Shown: positions 1 through 8,978 of the stretch, piece by piece | Layout of the letters: each line of letters starts with the position of its first letter | How positions within the stretch are numbered: position 1 is the first letter of the stretch | Notes under the pieces: model-generated | Seen by the model: only the letters and a program-made list of their open reading frames with translations | Told to the model about the DNA's origin: nothing | The model's database searches: none | NCBI GenBank assembly: GCA_001898785.1 | Contig: MKVE01000017.1 | Coordinates: forward strand, 153,523-205,722 | Reading direction: 5' to 3' | Length of the DNA: 52,200 bases | From: Chryseobacterium sp. 36-9 | GTDB taxonomy: Bacteria; Bacteroidota; Bacteroidia; Flavobacteriales; Weeksellaceae | Program-made: the position numbers and the translations under genes

Positions 1-358
1 TCTGGTCGATACCTTTGTAATGGCCGCAAAGAAAAATCAGATTCTTTTTAATTGATAAGGTATTGGCGATTCTTTGGTTCAATGTTTCGCCGTCAGGAGT
101 CAGATAGATGATTTCATCATAATCTCTTTGAGATTTAAGTTCGGAGATGCATTTGTCCAACGGTTCTACCATCATCACCATGCCAGCGCCGCCGCCATAA
201 GGTTCATCATCGATCTGGCGATGTTTATTAATGCTCCAGTGTCTGATGTTATGAAAATGAACTTCTGCCAGTCCTTTTTCCATCGCTCTTTTGAGGATTG
301 ATGTTTTGAACGGACTTTCCATAAGTTCAGGAAGTACGCTGATGATATCGATTCGCAT
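1..358 (-). CDS. trmD: tRNA (guanine-N1-)-methyltransferase, partial (3' end outside window)
   Basis: Reading the minus strand from the ATG at 358 gives [12 protein letters not shown], followed by the [13 protein letters not shown] segment and [10 protein letters not shown] and [11 protein letters not shown] near the window edge. These are the signature blocks of TrmD, the SPOUT-class enzyme that makes m1G37 in tRNA anticodon loops using S-adenosylmethionine. About 119 residues are present of a usual 220-250. The rest, including most of the trefoil knot and the C-terminal domain, lies beyond base 1. It is on the same strand as the NADH dehydrogenase gene upstream, 83 bp away, and that gap holds AT-rich repeat-like sequence. 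The family call is very secure; the truncation is a window artefact. Confidence 0.96.
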   Translation of the reverse strand, partial: MRIDIISVLPELMESPFKTSILKRAMEKGLAEVHFHNIRHWSINKHRQIDDEPYGGGAGMVMMVEPLDKCISELKSQRDYDEIIYLTPDGETLNQRIANTLSIKKNLIFLCGHYKGIDQ

Positions 359-370
359 ATTTTTTATAAT

Positions 371-441
371 TGATAAAAGATAAATGATGAATGATGAGCG
401 ACGAATTGTAATCAATTATCAATCATCGATTATCATCTATA
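371..441. repeat. AT-rich GAT/ATC-rich spacer repeat, copy 1
   Basis: The spacer between trmD and the NADH dehydrogenase gene is built of TGATAA/ATGATGA-type words followed by their complements. The segment 425-440 (ATCGATTATCATCTAT) matches 15 of 16 bases at 15588-15603, in another spacer of the same character. It can fold on itself. It looks like a short interspersed intergenic element; its function is unknown. Confidence 0.5.
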
Positions 442-1701
442 TTATTGTTCTGTTGGGTTTTTGTTGGAAGGTGCAATTATCAATCTCAGAGATGAGTCTT
501 TATTAAAATAGCTCCACATCCAGTTGAAGAAAATCGCAATTTTGTTTCTGACGCTCAGAATCAGCATCAAATGTAAGAACATCCAGAAATACCAAGCAAG
601 AAAACCCTGAAATTTAAATTTCGGAAGATCGACAACGGCTCTGTGTTTCCCGATGGTAGCCATAGAACCGCGGTCGATATATTCGTATTCCTGCCAGTCT
701 TTTTCTGAATTTTTTTTGAAATTTTTAGCGAGATTTTTCCCTTGATTGATTGCAACATTCGCGACCTGAGGATGACCTTGCGGATATTTTGGTGTTTCCA
801 TATAAGCGATATCACCAATTGCAAAGATATTATCGTAACCTTTTACCTGATTGTAACGATTAACGATATATCGGTTTCTCACAAGATTTTCTTTATTGAA
901 ATCATCAATGATATTTCCAGTAACACCTGCTGCCCAGATCACATTATTTGTGGGAATCGAGTTGCCACTTTGCATATAGATTTTGTCACCGTCATAATCT
1001 GTTACCCGTTCATTTTTCAGAAATTTCACACCAAGCTGAATCAGGTATTTTTCCGCAGCGTCCTGAGATTCCTGGCTCATTGCTTCCAGCGGTTTGTCGC
1101 CGGAACTGATGAGAATGATGTTGAGGTCAGAAAAATTCATTCTTGGATAATCTCTCGGCATTATGTAGGTTTTCATTTCAGAAAATGCACCGGCTAGCTC
1201 AACACCTGTCGGCCCGCTTCCTACAATTACAAGATTCCAGTTGCCGTCATCGCTCGCTTTTCTTTCGATAATCATCTTTTCGAAAGTCATTAAAATGTGA
1301 TTTCTGATGGTGATCGCTTCTTGAGTATTTTTCATTCCCAATGTCAGTTCCTGCATCTTTTGATTACCAAAAAAATTAGTTCTGCAGCCTGTCGCTATCA
1401 CCAATTTATCATAGGTAAAAACACCATCTTTACCGATTATTTTATTTTCTGAAGGAATAATTTTCTCAATTTCTGTCATCCGGAACTGGATGTTTTTCGA
1501 TTTCTGGAAAATCTTCCTGAAAGGAAAAGAGATGTTGGAAGGCTCAATCCGCCCGGTTGCAACCTGATAGAATAATGGCTGGAACATATGGTGGTTCATC
1601 CTGTCGATGACCATTACTTTATATTTTGGATTGTTGTTAAGATGACGTGCGAACTGTAAACCTGCAAAACCTCCTCCGATGATGACGATCTTTTCCCTCA
1701 T
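442..1701 (-). CDS. ndh: Type II NADH dehydrogenase (NADH:quinone oxidoreductase, NDH-2)
   Basis: A 419-residue single-subunit flavoprotein that oxidises NADH and passes electrons to membrane quinone without pumping protons. An FAD-binding GGGFAGL motif lies at residues 9-15, with a second Rossmann motif (VGSGPTGVELAG) near residue 160 for NADH. AIGDIAY, near residue 295, is the usual FAD-contacting block. The C-terminal 60 residues carry an aromatic, hydrophobic stretch (FLAWYFWMFLHLML) typical of the membrane-anchoring helix of NDH-2. Length fits the family (about 400-440). The start is the ATG at 1701. It is monocistronic or loosely linked to trmD, and no clear promoter was found upstream. 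Confidence 0.93.
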   Translation of the reverse strand: MREKIVIIGGGFAGLQFARHLNNNPKYKVMVIDRMNHHMFQPLFYQVATGRIEPSNISFPFRKIFQKSKNIQFRMTEIEKIIPSENKIIGKDGVFTYDKLVIATGCRTNFFGNQKMQELTLGMKNTQEAITIRNHILMTFEKMIIERKASDDGNWNLVIVGSGPTGVELAGAFSEMKTYIMPRDYPRMNFSDLNIILISSGDKPLEAMSQESQDAAEKYLIQLGVKFLKNERVTDYDGDKIYMQSGNSIPTNNVIWAAGVTGNIIDDFNKENLVRNRYIVNRYNQVKGYDNIFAIGDIAYMETPKYPQGHPQVANVAINQGKNLAKNFKKNSEKDWQEYEYIDRGSMATIGKHRAVVDLPKFKFQGFLAWYFWMFLHLMLILSVRNKIAIFFNWMWSYFNKDSSLRLIIAPSNKNPTEQ

Positions 1702-1796
1702 TGTGAATTTTTTATAAAATTAAGCTTTATTTTTCGGATTCTGCTATGCAAAAATTGTGCTTAACAGTTTGGATTTGATTTTTATTTCCAAAAAAT

Positions 1797-1824
1797 AAGC
1801 TCTTCCAAATACCAGGAAGAGCTT
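1797..1824 (-). terminator. Rho-independent terminator of the BtuB/BtuG-like operon
   Basis: A perfect 10-bp stem, AAGCTCTTCC / GGAAGAGCTT, with an 8-nt loop lies just after the lipoprotein gene. Read on the minus strand it is followed by ATTTTTTGG. Confidence 0.8.
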
Positions 1825-1848
1825 ATAAAAACACAAATGATGAAAAAA

Positions 1849-2880
1849 TTAATTTTTATAAAAACCTCCGGCGATAATGCCTGCTGAAAATGTTTTCTCA
1901 AGATTGCCGGTAAGAGAATAAACAGAAATTTTAGATGCTTCTTTGTAATCCTTAGCATCGGAAATGAAAATTTTACCATTAAGAACTTCCAAAGCATAGA
2001 TTGTAGAATAATCTGTAAACGGAGCAATCGTAAAAGTGGGAACAGGCGTAGATGTGCCTGATAAATCGGTTACATAAACATTTCCTTTTGAATTGAAAAC
2101 AACCTTGTTATTTCCAATACTCAGGTTTTCTCCATTTGGAATTCCTGCATATTTGGTTTCCTTTGTGATTTCACCCGCAGCATTGATTTGATATAAATAA
2201 GTATCCACATAATCATTGGTTAATGTATATACCACATTGTCAGCTGCAACAGTTTTAGTGATCTGTCCGTGTGGAAGTGTAATAAGTTTTTCTACTTCGT
2301 TTGCGCTGTTGATAACCGAAATTTTATTTCCAAATCCATAAGAAGCATGTTGAACAAAAACCTTATTACCCGCGGAAACAATCCTTTCTACAGTGTCCGT
2401 AAAGTTTATTTTTTTCACGAAATTATTGTTGGCAGAATTATAAACCGCAACATATTGATCTCCATTATAGGTGCTGTTTGTAACATAAAAACTGTTGTTC
2501 GCAAAAGTAATGTAACGTGGCTGCTTTACATTGTCCGTAATAGTTGCCGTTTTATTGAATCTGAAACGATTGACAACTTCGATTTTGTTAGAATTATTAG
2601 CAACAATATAGGCTTGATCTCCGGAAAACCCAATATTGTTAACAACATCTCCAAGATCGGCATTATTCACTTTTTTGTAGATTCCGTTTTCTATTGTAGA
2701 AAAATCGGCCGGGATAAAAGAAACTTCACCGCTAGGTGTTCCAAAGTTACCTTCATTTGAAACAAGGATTCCGCTGTATGACTTTTCCTGATTTTCGAAA
2801 TCAAAGTCATCGTCATTACAAGAAGCAACCAGCAATAATGCCGATGCAAAAAAACAAGTTAAAAGGTTGTTGATTTTCAT
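1849..2880 (-). CDS. Surface lipoprotein, YncE-like beta-propeller, BtuG-like cobalamin binder
   Basis: A 343-residue protein with a lipoprotein signal (LVASC, Cys21) immediately followed by the acidic run NDDDFDFE. In Flavobacteriia, acidic residues after the lipid-anchored cysteine form the surface-export signal, so the mature protein is probably on the cell exterior. The rest consists of repeated 40-50 residue beta-strand units of the YncE/DUF5074 propeller type (for example VSNEGNFGTPSGEVSFI and YVTDLSG). It lies 19 bp downstream of a riboswitch-controlled TonB receptor, as btuG does beside btuB in Bacteroides, where BtuG is a high-affinity surface B12-binding propeller. The propeller and lipoprotein calls rest on sequence; cobalamin binding is inferred from context. 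Confidence 0.75.
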   Translation of the reverse strand: MKINNLLTCFFASALLLVASCNDDDFDFENQEKSYSGILVSNEGNFGTPSGEVSFIPADFSTIENGIYKKVNNADLGDVVNNIGFSGDQAYIVANNSNKIEVVNRFRFNKTATITDNVKQPRYITFANNSFYVTNSTYNGDQYVAVYNSANNNFVKKINFTDTVERIVSAGNKVFVQHASYGFGNKISVINSANEVEKLITLPHGQITKTVAADNVVYTLTNDYVDTYLYQINAAGEITKETKYAGIPNGENLSIGNNKVVFNSKGNVYVTDLSGTSTPVPTFTIAPFTDYSTIYALEVLNGKIFISDAKDYKEASKISVYSLTGNLEKTFSAGIIAGGFYKN

Positions 2881-2899
2881 ATGTATTAAAATTATTTAT

Positions 2900-4714
2900 T
2901 TAAAAATTCAGGTTAAGATTGACAGCATAATTTCTTTTCGGCATAAAATAATAATTCACTGTTTGATAGATTTCATCAGTTATATTATTGATTTTAAATC
3001 CTAACTGTATGTGTTTCGTTGGATTCAGTTTGATTCCTGCATTGAGAACAAAATAATTCTCCAGATAATTAATTTCACTGTCATCAACGTAACGCTTGCT
3101 GTTATACAAAGCCTGGAAAAATAATCCAATGATTTTGTATTGATAACTGCTGTTGAAATTGATCTGATGAAACGGAACGTAACTTAGCTGCTTTTTGGTT
3201 TCCAAATCTACAGATCTGGTGTGCGAATAGCTAATCTTGGCGTCAACCTTATGATTGTTCCAATTTTTATTAAAAGACAGTTCGGTTTCCAAGCCATAAA
3301 AATCAACTTTTTTTACATTCTTTGGAGACCAGATGGCAGGAGTTACAGGAACCCATTGGATCATATCAGTCATTTTGATATAATAAGGCGTAATTCCCAG
3401 TTTGAAATTGTGATAGCTAAAATAATGCGACATCTCTGCCTGATAAGAAGTTTCCGGAATCAAATCCCGGTTTCCGCCAGGTTCCCAATACAGGTCATTG
3501 AAAGTTGGGGCTTTGAAATTCCTGGAAATATTAATTGAGCTTTGATACCAGTTGTTGACGAGATATTTTGCACTGGCAGAAAACAGAAACGGACTCTTGT
3601 AACCTTCTACAAAATCCTGTTTTGCGCCCAGCTCCCAGTAGAATTTTTCAAGGTTTACGTTTCTGTAGAGTAACGAAAAGTTAGCGGCGTTTCTTTTTGG
3701 ATTCTGAATACCCGAACCAAAACCTTCTGCTTCATTATACTGATATTCTGTAATAAGGTTAAAAGATGATTTTTTTGAAACCAAAAAGTCAAGATCATTT
3801 CTTACAATATATTGTTTGCCAATTCCGCTGCTTGTTTTTGGTTTATCAATATCGCTGAAATACTGGAAATTGTCTTCTATATGAGCAAGCTTCAAATTAT
3901 TTTTAAATTGTCCGGAACGTAATTTCCAACCCGCCAGACTTCGGATTGTCTGAACCTGATATTTTGTTTTGGTTTGATTTTCCGAAAAAATAGGGTAGTG
4001 CTGATCGCTGTCATAATATTGACTTTGCCAGTAGAGTTCATTATTCGGATTAATTTTATAACCTAAACCAAGATTGAAACTGGTGTTCTGGTATTCGCCG
4101 TTTCGGTTGATGAATTTTTTTTCAGTAATTTCAAAATCATTTTTGCTTTGTGAATGATTGATATCAGCATTGAAGCTGAAATTCTCATTACTAAATTTCC
4201 CCCGAACCAAAGAATTAATAGTTGCAAATGAACCATATTCTGAGAAAACAGTTCCTTCAAAACCTTTGTTATAATCCAGGCTATTGTTGAGGTGTATTGA
4301 GCCGCCAATGGCACCGCTTCCGTAGATTACACTTCCGCCTCCGAATTTGATTCCGACATTTTCATAACTCAAAGGATTCAAGTTATTAATGTCGCCTTGC
4401 CCCAGAAAAATTGAATTGATGTTGATTCCGTTCCATACAAAAGCGGTGTGCGAAGCCAGTGTTCCCCGAAAAGAGGGTGATGAAGTTGAACCCCTTCCGT
4501 TCTCTTTGATGTAAATATTGGACTGGAATCTCAACAAATCTGATAAAGAAGTTGAATTTTCCAGGATTTTATCAGAAGTGAGGTTGGATGTTTTTGCAGT
4601 TTTTGAAACTTTACTGAATTGATTATCAATGAATACGGTGTCGATCAAAGATTCCTGGGCGGAAACCTGATGCAATAAGCTGATTAAAAAAAAAGTAACA
4701 ATACGTTTCATCAT
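2900..4714 (-). CDS. btuB: TonB-dependent outer-membrane receptor, BtuB-like (cobalamin uptake)
   Basis: An outer-membrane beta-barrel of about 604 residues. A signal peptide ends near VSAQES, then comes a plug domain with DLLRFQSNIYIKENG, SFRGTLASHTAFVWNG and the GSGAIGGSIHL block. About twenty aromatic-alternating strands follow and the protein ends in NLNLNF, the usual terminal barrel strand. Substrate is inferred: a cobalamin riboswitch precedes the gene and a BtuG-like lipoprotein follows it. An upstream in-frame ATG exists at 4738, but a strong GGAGG lies between it and the ATGATG at 4714/4711, so I place the start at 4714. No canonical TonB box could be pinned down by eye. Confidence 0.88.
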   Translation of the reverse strand: MMKRIVTFFLISLLHQVSAQESLIDTVFIDNQFSKVSKTAKTSNLTSDKILENSTSLSDLLRFQSNIYIKENGRGSTSSPSFRGTLASHTAFVWNGININSIFLGQGDINNLNPLSYENVGIKFGGGSVIYGSGAIGGSIHLNNSLDYNKGFEGTVFSEYGSFATINSLVRGKFSNENFSFNADINHSQSKNDFEITEKKFINRNGEYQNTSFNLGLGYKINPNNELYWQSQYYDSDQHYPIFSENQTKTKYQVQTIRSLAGWKLRSGQFKNNLKLAHIEDNFQYFSDIDKPKTSSGIGKQYIVRNDLDFLVSKKSSFNLITEYQYNEAEGFGSGIQNPKRNAANFSLLYRNVNLEKFYWELGAKQDFVEGYKSPFLFSASAKYLVNNWYQSSINISRNFKAPTFNDLYWEPGGNRDLIPETSYQAEMSHYFSYHNFKLGITPYYIKMTDMIQWVPVTPAIWSPKNVKKVDFYGLETELSFNKNWNNHKVDAKISYSHTRSVDLETKKQLSYVPFHQINFNSSYQYKIIGLFFQALYNSKRYVDDSEINYLENYFVLNAGIKLNPTKHIQLGFKINNITDEIYQTVNYYFMPKRNYAVNLNLNF

Positions 4715-4751
4715 AACCTGCCTTTCCTCCGAAAGCATTTATTAAAAATTA

Positions 4752-4922
4752 TCCTTGGCAGGTCTCCTGACTTTCGCTGATTTTGCGCCTTCTCACTCGA
4801 TTTTTGGCGGGCAATGGCAAGATTGCAAAATATTGGATTGCGATTTACAGTTGCGGGGACAGTCGGAGAATTGCACTCCGTTCCCTTTTAATCCCGAATA
4901 AAAACATTCGGAAACCAAAGTC
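4752..4922 (-). promoter_or_regulatory. Cobalamin (B12) riboswitch
   Basis: On the minus strand the leader contains the B12-element hallmarks: GGGAACGGAGTGCAATTCTCCGACTG, split here as GGGAACGGAGTGCAA and TTCTCCGACTG; then CCCCGCAACTGTAA; then GAAGGCG; and near the 3' end AGTCAGGAGACCTGCC. A P1 helix can form between CTTTGG (4920-4915) and CCAAGG (4758-4753). Expected behaviour is repression of the downstream receptor by adenosyl- or related cobalamins. The 3' ACCTGCC (4763-4757) is also perfectly complementary to GGCAGGT (4722-4716) at the receptor start codon. Confidence 0.93.
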
Positions 4923-4925
4923 CGG

Positions 4926-4933
4926 CAAAGATA
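4926..4933 (-). promoter_or_regulatory. -7 element for the cobalamin operon
   Basis: TATCTTTG on the minus strand is a perfect TAnnTTTG. It predicts transcription beginning within a few bases of the 5' end of the riboswitch P1 helix. No exact TTG -33 was found at the usual 17-23 bp. Confidence 0.55.
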
Positions 4934-4970
4934 ATTATAATTAAATTAGTAAAAAGGTATTTTGAAAAGA

Positions 4971-5000
4971 AAATGCTGCCTCACGTATGAGACAGCATTT
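4971..5000 (-). terminator. Terminator of the T9SS-protein gene
   Basis: AAATGCTG pairs with CAGCATTT, with an inner CTCA/TGAG helix separated by one mismatch, followed on the minus strand by a T-rich run. It lies between the end of the secreted-protein gene and the riboswitch promoter. Confidence 0.75.
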
Positions 5001-5026
5001 TATTAAAATAATTATGAAAGATGAAT

Positions 5027-7213
5027 TTACTTTTTGATTATTTTGAAAGACTTGCTTTCTTTTTCGTTATTAGTTTTCAGGATGTAATTTCCTTTCGGTA
5101 ATTTTGTGGTGTTTAGAACTGATGTTTTAGAATTTGTATCTTGTTCAATTACCTTTTTACCCGACATGTCATAAACTTCAACTTTGTTCAGTTTGTTGTC
5201 GGATTCAATATTAAGATGATCTCCTACAGGATTAGGATAAACTCTCACCGTATTTTTAACAGCATCATTGGTCGCTAATATCTCCTTAACATGAATATTA
5301 AAAACACAGGTATCTATAATCACACCGTCTTTTACCAGATTGTGGACAATTACATTGTCACCGATTGGAAAGTCTGAACCGGACTCCGCTCCCTGAACCA
5401 AAACTAGTGTCGGAGCAGCAGATGCGCACTCATAATAAATTTTGAAAACGCCGTCTAACCCGTCTTTTACGGTCCAGTTATTACCGCTATTGCCGGAAAT
5501 ATAAGTGTTTGAAGTTGATCCGTCGTTGGTTTTAGCTTCCCAGGAAACTAAAGGTCCTTGTCCTTGCATTGCCACCCAGTATTTCCCGCTTTGTAACTCT
5601 ACTGTTTCTGGTAATTTTATGGAAACTTCATAAACCGCAAATCCATTTGAAGCTGTTCCAACCTGATTTTGAGATTCATAAGTAAGGTTATCAAAAGATT
5701 TTACAAGCTCGCCAGGTTGACCGTTGTTGTCTTTATAGATGTAAACGCTTGTTCCGTAAGAGAATCTAACAAAGTTAGGGACAATTTTATTCACCTTCAT
5801 TGTTTGTCCTGCCGGCACAATGAAATCATTTGCTACCAAAACATTACTAAAGCTAACTAAACTTTGAAAATTATTACTAGGATAATTGATACTGCAAGAC
5901 GCCGTAGAGTTTCCGGTACAGGCAAAAGGAAGAGTATAGTTGACTTTTGCAGTAGTTCCGCCAGGGTTGGTATTGGCATTGATGTCTGCAGGGCAAGAGA
6001 ATTCGCAGCCAGGATCAGTCATTCCATTTGTAATATTAAATGTATAATCTTCTGCCTGTCCGGAGTTATAATAATATCCCGATGCGCCAATCGGCCAGAA
6101 CATAGAATATTCTGTTACAGATTGCATTTTCAGAACTCTCACTCTTGTATTTCCATTGATTGCATTTTGCGGAATAGTAATCGGGAACTCTGTAAACTTG
6201 TCGTCAACACCGGTAGATCCGAAAATGTAACCTTCGCTGATGATTTCATTATCTTCATCCAGGATACCGTTATGGTTCCAATCTATAAATAATGTATAAG
6301 TATCCGGAGCATAGCTAACTCTGTTTTTACCCTTGATTTTCACATTGTAAGTTTGTCCGGCTTGCAAATTGAATACTTTATCAGTCATATCTTCGTAAAA
6401 ATCCGTGCTGTTCGGATCAGAATTATATCCCGTGCCATTCACTTCAAAACGCGTTATTGGTGTAGATGGAATAAAATTTTCTACTTTATTTATTGGGTCG
6501 TATGATTGTGGGGTTGGGTTATTTGGCAATATTCTGAATTCTGTACTTCCAAAATAATTAGAGTTGTACTCACTTACGCTGACTCTCCAGGTTCCGGCTA
6601 TATCCGGCATGGTTTCTCCCCACGGATATGTTTTGGTATTTCCATTGAAAGAAATATCAAAATTTCCATTTTCATCAGCATAATACTGTCCTGTAATCCC
6701 TGAGCCGGATTCATTTGGTGAGAACAAGTGAACAACAACTTGTGCATTAGGTTGTACATTAGTAGCGTGGAGTTTTAAACCGAAGTTAAAGAATTGGTCC
6801 ATTGTCAGATACTTGAAGTTAGTACTGGTGACGATTCTTTCATTTGGATTGGCAATCACAGTTAGATTAGCAGTGGTGGTCTTACCATTTTCATCAGTCG
6901 CCTTTACAATGTGCACACCTTTTACCGATTTGTTTTTCTTAGCACTTATCTGGATAGAGAATTTCCCTTCGCTGTCGGCTGTTCCTTCAAAATCTCTCCA
7001 TCTTTTACCATCTGGGTCAGTTGCAAAGACAGTTACTTTTGAATTAGGGGTAAATCCGGTTCCCAAAACAGGAAATCCACCAGACCAATACCACCATTCA
7101 TCTATGGTTCCTTGTGTATCAGATACTAATGAGGTATCTAATGTAATGTGTTGGGCATTGAAAAGCCCGAAAAATAAAAGAAACAAGCTTTTTAATAGTA
7201 ATTTTACATTCAT
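5027..7213 (-). CDS. T9SS-secreted protein with GEVED domain and type A sorting signal
   Basis: A 728-residue exported protein. Residues 1-20 form a signal peptide ending FNAQ. Residues about 20-240 are Ig-like beta-sandwich segments (TVFATDPDGKRW and VVHLFSPNESG). Residues about 255-395 match the GEVED domain, with FIDWNHNGILDEDNE and SGQAEDYTF. A central beta-rich domain follows, then a short HYR-like region. Residues about 654-728 (VYPNPVGDHLNI, VEVYDMSGKKV and LPKGNYILK) are the TIGR04183 type A T9SS sorting domain. It is probably cell-surface or extracellular. No catalytic motif is recognised. Its own terminator and promoter suggest monocistronic expression. Confidence 0.85.
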   Translation of the reverse strand: MNVKLLLKSLFLLFFGLFNAQHITLDTSLVSDTQGTIDEWWYWSGGFPVLGTGFTPNSKVTVFATDPDGKRWRDFEGTADSEGKFSIQISAKKNKSVKGVHIVKATDENGKTTTANLTVIANPNERIVTSTNFKYLTMDQFFNFGLKLHATNVQPNAQVVVHLFSPNESGSGITGQYYADENGNFDISFNGNTKTYPWGETMPDIAGTWRVSVSEYNSNYFGSTEFRILPNNPTPQSYDPINKVENFIPSTPITRFEVNGTGYNSDPNSTDFYEDMTDKVFNLQAGQTYNVKIKGKNRVSYAPDTYTLFIDWNHNGILDEDNEIISEGYIFGSTGVDDKFTEFPITIPQNAINGNTRVRVLKMQSVTEYSMFWPIGASGYYYNSGQAEDYTFNITNGMTDPGCEFSCPADINANTNPGGTTAKVNYTLPFACTGNSTASCSINYPSNNFQSLVSFSNVLVANDFIVPAGQTMKVNKIVPNFVRFSYGTSVYIYKDNNGQPGELVKSFDNLTYESQNQVGTASNGFAVYEVSIKLPETVELQSGKYWVAMQGQGPLVSWEAKTNDGSTSNTYISGNSGNNWTVKDGLDGVFKIYYECASAAPTLVLVQGAESGSDFPIGDNVIVHNLVKDGVIIDTCVFNIHVKEILATNDAVKNTVRVYPNPVGDHLNIESDNKLNKVEVYDMSGKKVIEQDTNSKTSVLNTTKLPKGNYILKTNNEKESKSFKIIKK

Positions 7214-7241
7214 TTATTTAATTTTTTATGATTAATTGATG

Positions 7242-7271
7242 CAATGTTACAAGTAAGTGAGAACTTTTCAA
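7242..7271 (-). promoter_or_regulatory. Promoter of the T9SS-secreted protein gene
   Basis: On the minus strand TTG at 7271-7269 is followed after 19 bp by TAACATTG at 7249-7242, one mismatch from TAnnTTTG. The start codon lies 29 bp downstream. Confidence 0.5.
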
Positions 7272-7306
7272 TTTTTTGGTTGGTAACATTATAAATACTC
7301 TGTTTT

Positions 7307-7334
7307 TTGCCGAGTAACATTTTATATACATTTG
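7307..7334 (+). promoter_or_regulatory. Promoter upstream of the TPR/LuxR-like regulator gene
   Basis: TTG (7307-7309), 17 bp, then TACATTTG (7327-7334): a full Bacteroidota promoter match. A second perfect -7 element, TAACTTTG, lies nearer the gene at 7396-7403 without a clear -33. Confidence 0.55.
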
Positions 7335-7419
7335 ATTTAAATTTCTGATTATCAATACTTTTAAAGTAGGGTTTAATATAATCGAAAAATAGTCTTAACT
7401 TTGATTATTACTTCTCGGG

Positions 7420-8970
7420 ATGCGGACTGTTTTAGCTTTATTTTTTATACTTTTTACGACATTTATCAATGCGCAGAATGATTCTAAAAATTCTGATGCC
7501 TATGTGAAACGTCTTGTGAATTTGATTAGGGAAAATAACAATAACCGTATCAAATCTATGAGTTATATCCAAGAGGCGCTTCGTTTTGAGAAAGAAATAG
7601 CGGACTCAACCCGGATTGAGCTTTATGTGACGGCCGGTAATTGTTACAAAGACCAGGAGTCTTATTATTTGGCTCTTAGCTATTATTATAAAGCTTTGGA
7701 GATTAAAAACGAGAAAGAATCCAACCGTTCTTTTAGTATTCTGAATAATATTGGAGGCTGTTATTATTTTATGGGTAACTATAAAAAAGCGCGGTATTTC
7801 TGGGAATCGGCACTTAAAAAATTTGAGTCTAATAAATCAAGCCAAAATGTTGAAGGCTCCCTTATCTATAATAATCTTGCAGTCCTGGAAAAAGAGCACG
7901 GTAATTACGCCAGAGCGTTGGAAATGCTAAAGGAATTCCTGAAAAGAAATGAAAAACTGAAAGATACTTTCAATATTATTATTGCTTATGAAAATATTGC
8001 GGATGTCAATGTCAAATTAAAAGAACAGGATCTGGCAATTTCTAACCTGTCAAAAGGCATCGGTCTCGCTAAGAAAATCAAATCAGATTATGACCTTGCA
8101 AGTCTCTATACAGACATAGGGAATATCTATCTTTCGCAGCCATCGCGCAAAGATTCATCTTATTATTATCTTTCCAGCGCTTTCAATATTGCTAACAGAA
8201 GCGATTTTTCTGACATCAAATTATCTTCATCGGAAAAGCTGGTTTCCTATTTTGAGAATCAAAAAGATTATAAAAGCGCATTATACTATCTTCACATTGC
8301 AAAATCTTTGTCGGAAGCAACCATCAACAAAGAAAATGCTAAGAAAGTTTCCAGGCTGGAATCGGAATTTGAGGAAAAGAATAAGCAGAAAGAACTCCTT
8401 CAGCAGCAGAAAAAAAGGGAGCGTTATTTCATCTCCGGAATGGTGCTGTTATTATTATTTTCGGTGATTGTTTTTCTGATGTTCAAATTACAGAAAAGTA
8501 AATCCGAGAAAAAAGCGGCAGAAAATAAGCTGCTTGCCAAAAAACTGGACGAGAAAAATAAAGAACTGGCCAATAACGCGATCAAAATGATGCAGGCTTC
8601 CGAAATCTTCCAGACCACACAAAAGGAGCTGAAAGAGATGGACCCGAAGTACGAAGACGACCGGAAGATGATTTCCCGGATTATTATGGACTTCAAGAAA
8701 GGGTCACAAGCGCTCAATAAATCTGAGTTTGAGAAACTGTTTATAGAAACTGATGAGGATTTTTATAAAAAATTATTAGACAAATATCCGTCACTTACCA
8801 AAAACGAGCTTCGTCTCTGTGTGTTTCTAAGGCAGAATCTTTCTTCTAAAGAGATTTCGGCCATTACGCAGCAAAGTCCGCACAGTATTGTTGTAGCGAG
8901 GTCAAGGCTGAGAAAAAAGCTTGGTTTGGAGGAGTCTCAGAGCATCAGCAATTTTCTGATTCAATTTTAA
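7420..8970 (+). CDS. TPR-containing membrane regulator with LuxR-like C-terminal HTH
   Basis: A 516-residue protein with a signal peptide (residues 1-18, ending INAQ) and a run of TPR-like helical repeats at about 20-320 (NNIGGCYYFMGNYKKARYF and NLAVLEKEHGNYARALEML). A single membrane helix follows at about 336-356 (SGMVLLLLFSVIVFLMF), then a basic coiled coil at about 357-420. The C-terminal segment (about 450-516) contains SLTKNELRLCVFLRQNLSSKEIS and ends with an RSRLRKKLGL helix, the LuxR/GerE-like fold found in such Bacteroidota proteins. The topology puts the TPRs in the periplasm and the HTH in the cytoplasm, suggesting a membrane-tethered transcription factor. Target genes are unknown; the divergent neighbour is the T9SS-secreted protein. 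Confidence 0.8.
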   Translation: MRTVLALFFILFTTFINAQNDSKNSDAYVKRLVNLIRENNNNRIKSMSYIQEALRFEKEIADSTRIELYVTAGNCYKDQESYYLALSYYYKALEIKNEKESNRSFSILNNIGGCYYFMGNYKKARYFWESALKKFESNKSSQNVEGSLIYNNLAVLEKEHGNYARALEMLKEFLKRNEKLKDTFNIIIAYENIADVNVKLKEQDLAISNLSKGIGLAKKIKSDYDLASLYTDIGNIYLSQPSRKDSSYYYLSSAFNIANRSDFSDIKLSSSEKLVSYFENQKDYKSALYYLHIAKSLSEATINKENAKKVSRLESEFEEKNKQKELLQQQKKRERYFISGMVLLLLFSVIVFLMFKLQKSKSEKKAAENKLLAKKLDEKNKELANNAIKMMQASEIFQTTQKELKEMDPKYEDDRKMISRIIMDFKKGSQALNKSEFEKLFIETDEDFYKKLLDKYPSLTKNELRLCVFLRQNLSSKEISAITQQSPHSIVVARSRLRKKLGLEESQSISNFLIQF

Positions 8971-8978
8971 ATTTAATC

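Noticed and set aside
4715-4738. Longer BtuB-like protein starting at the ATG at 4738.
   Set aside because: It adds charged residues before the signal peptide, and a GGAGG lies between it and the ATGATG at 4714/4711.
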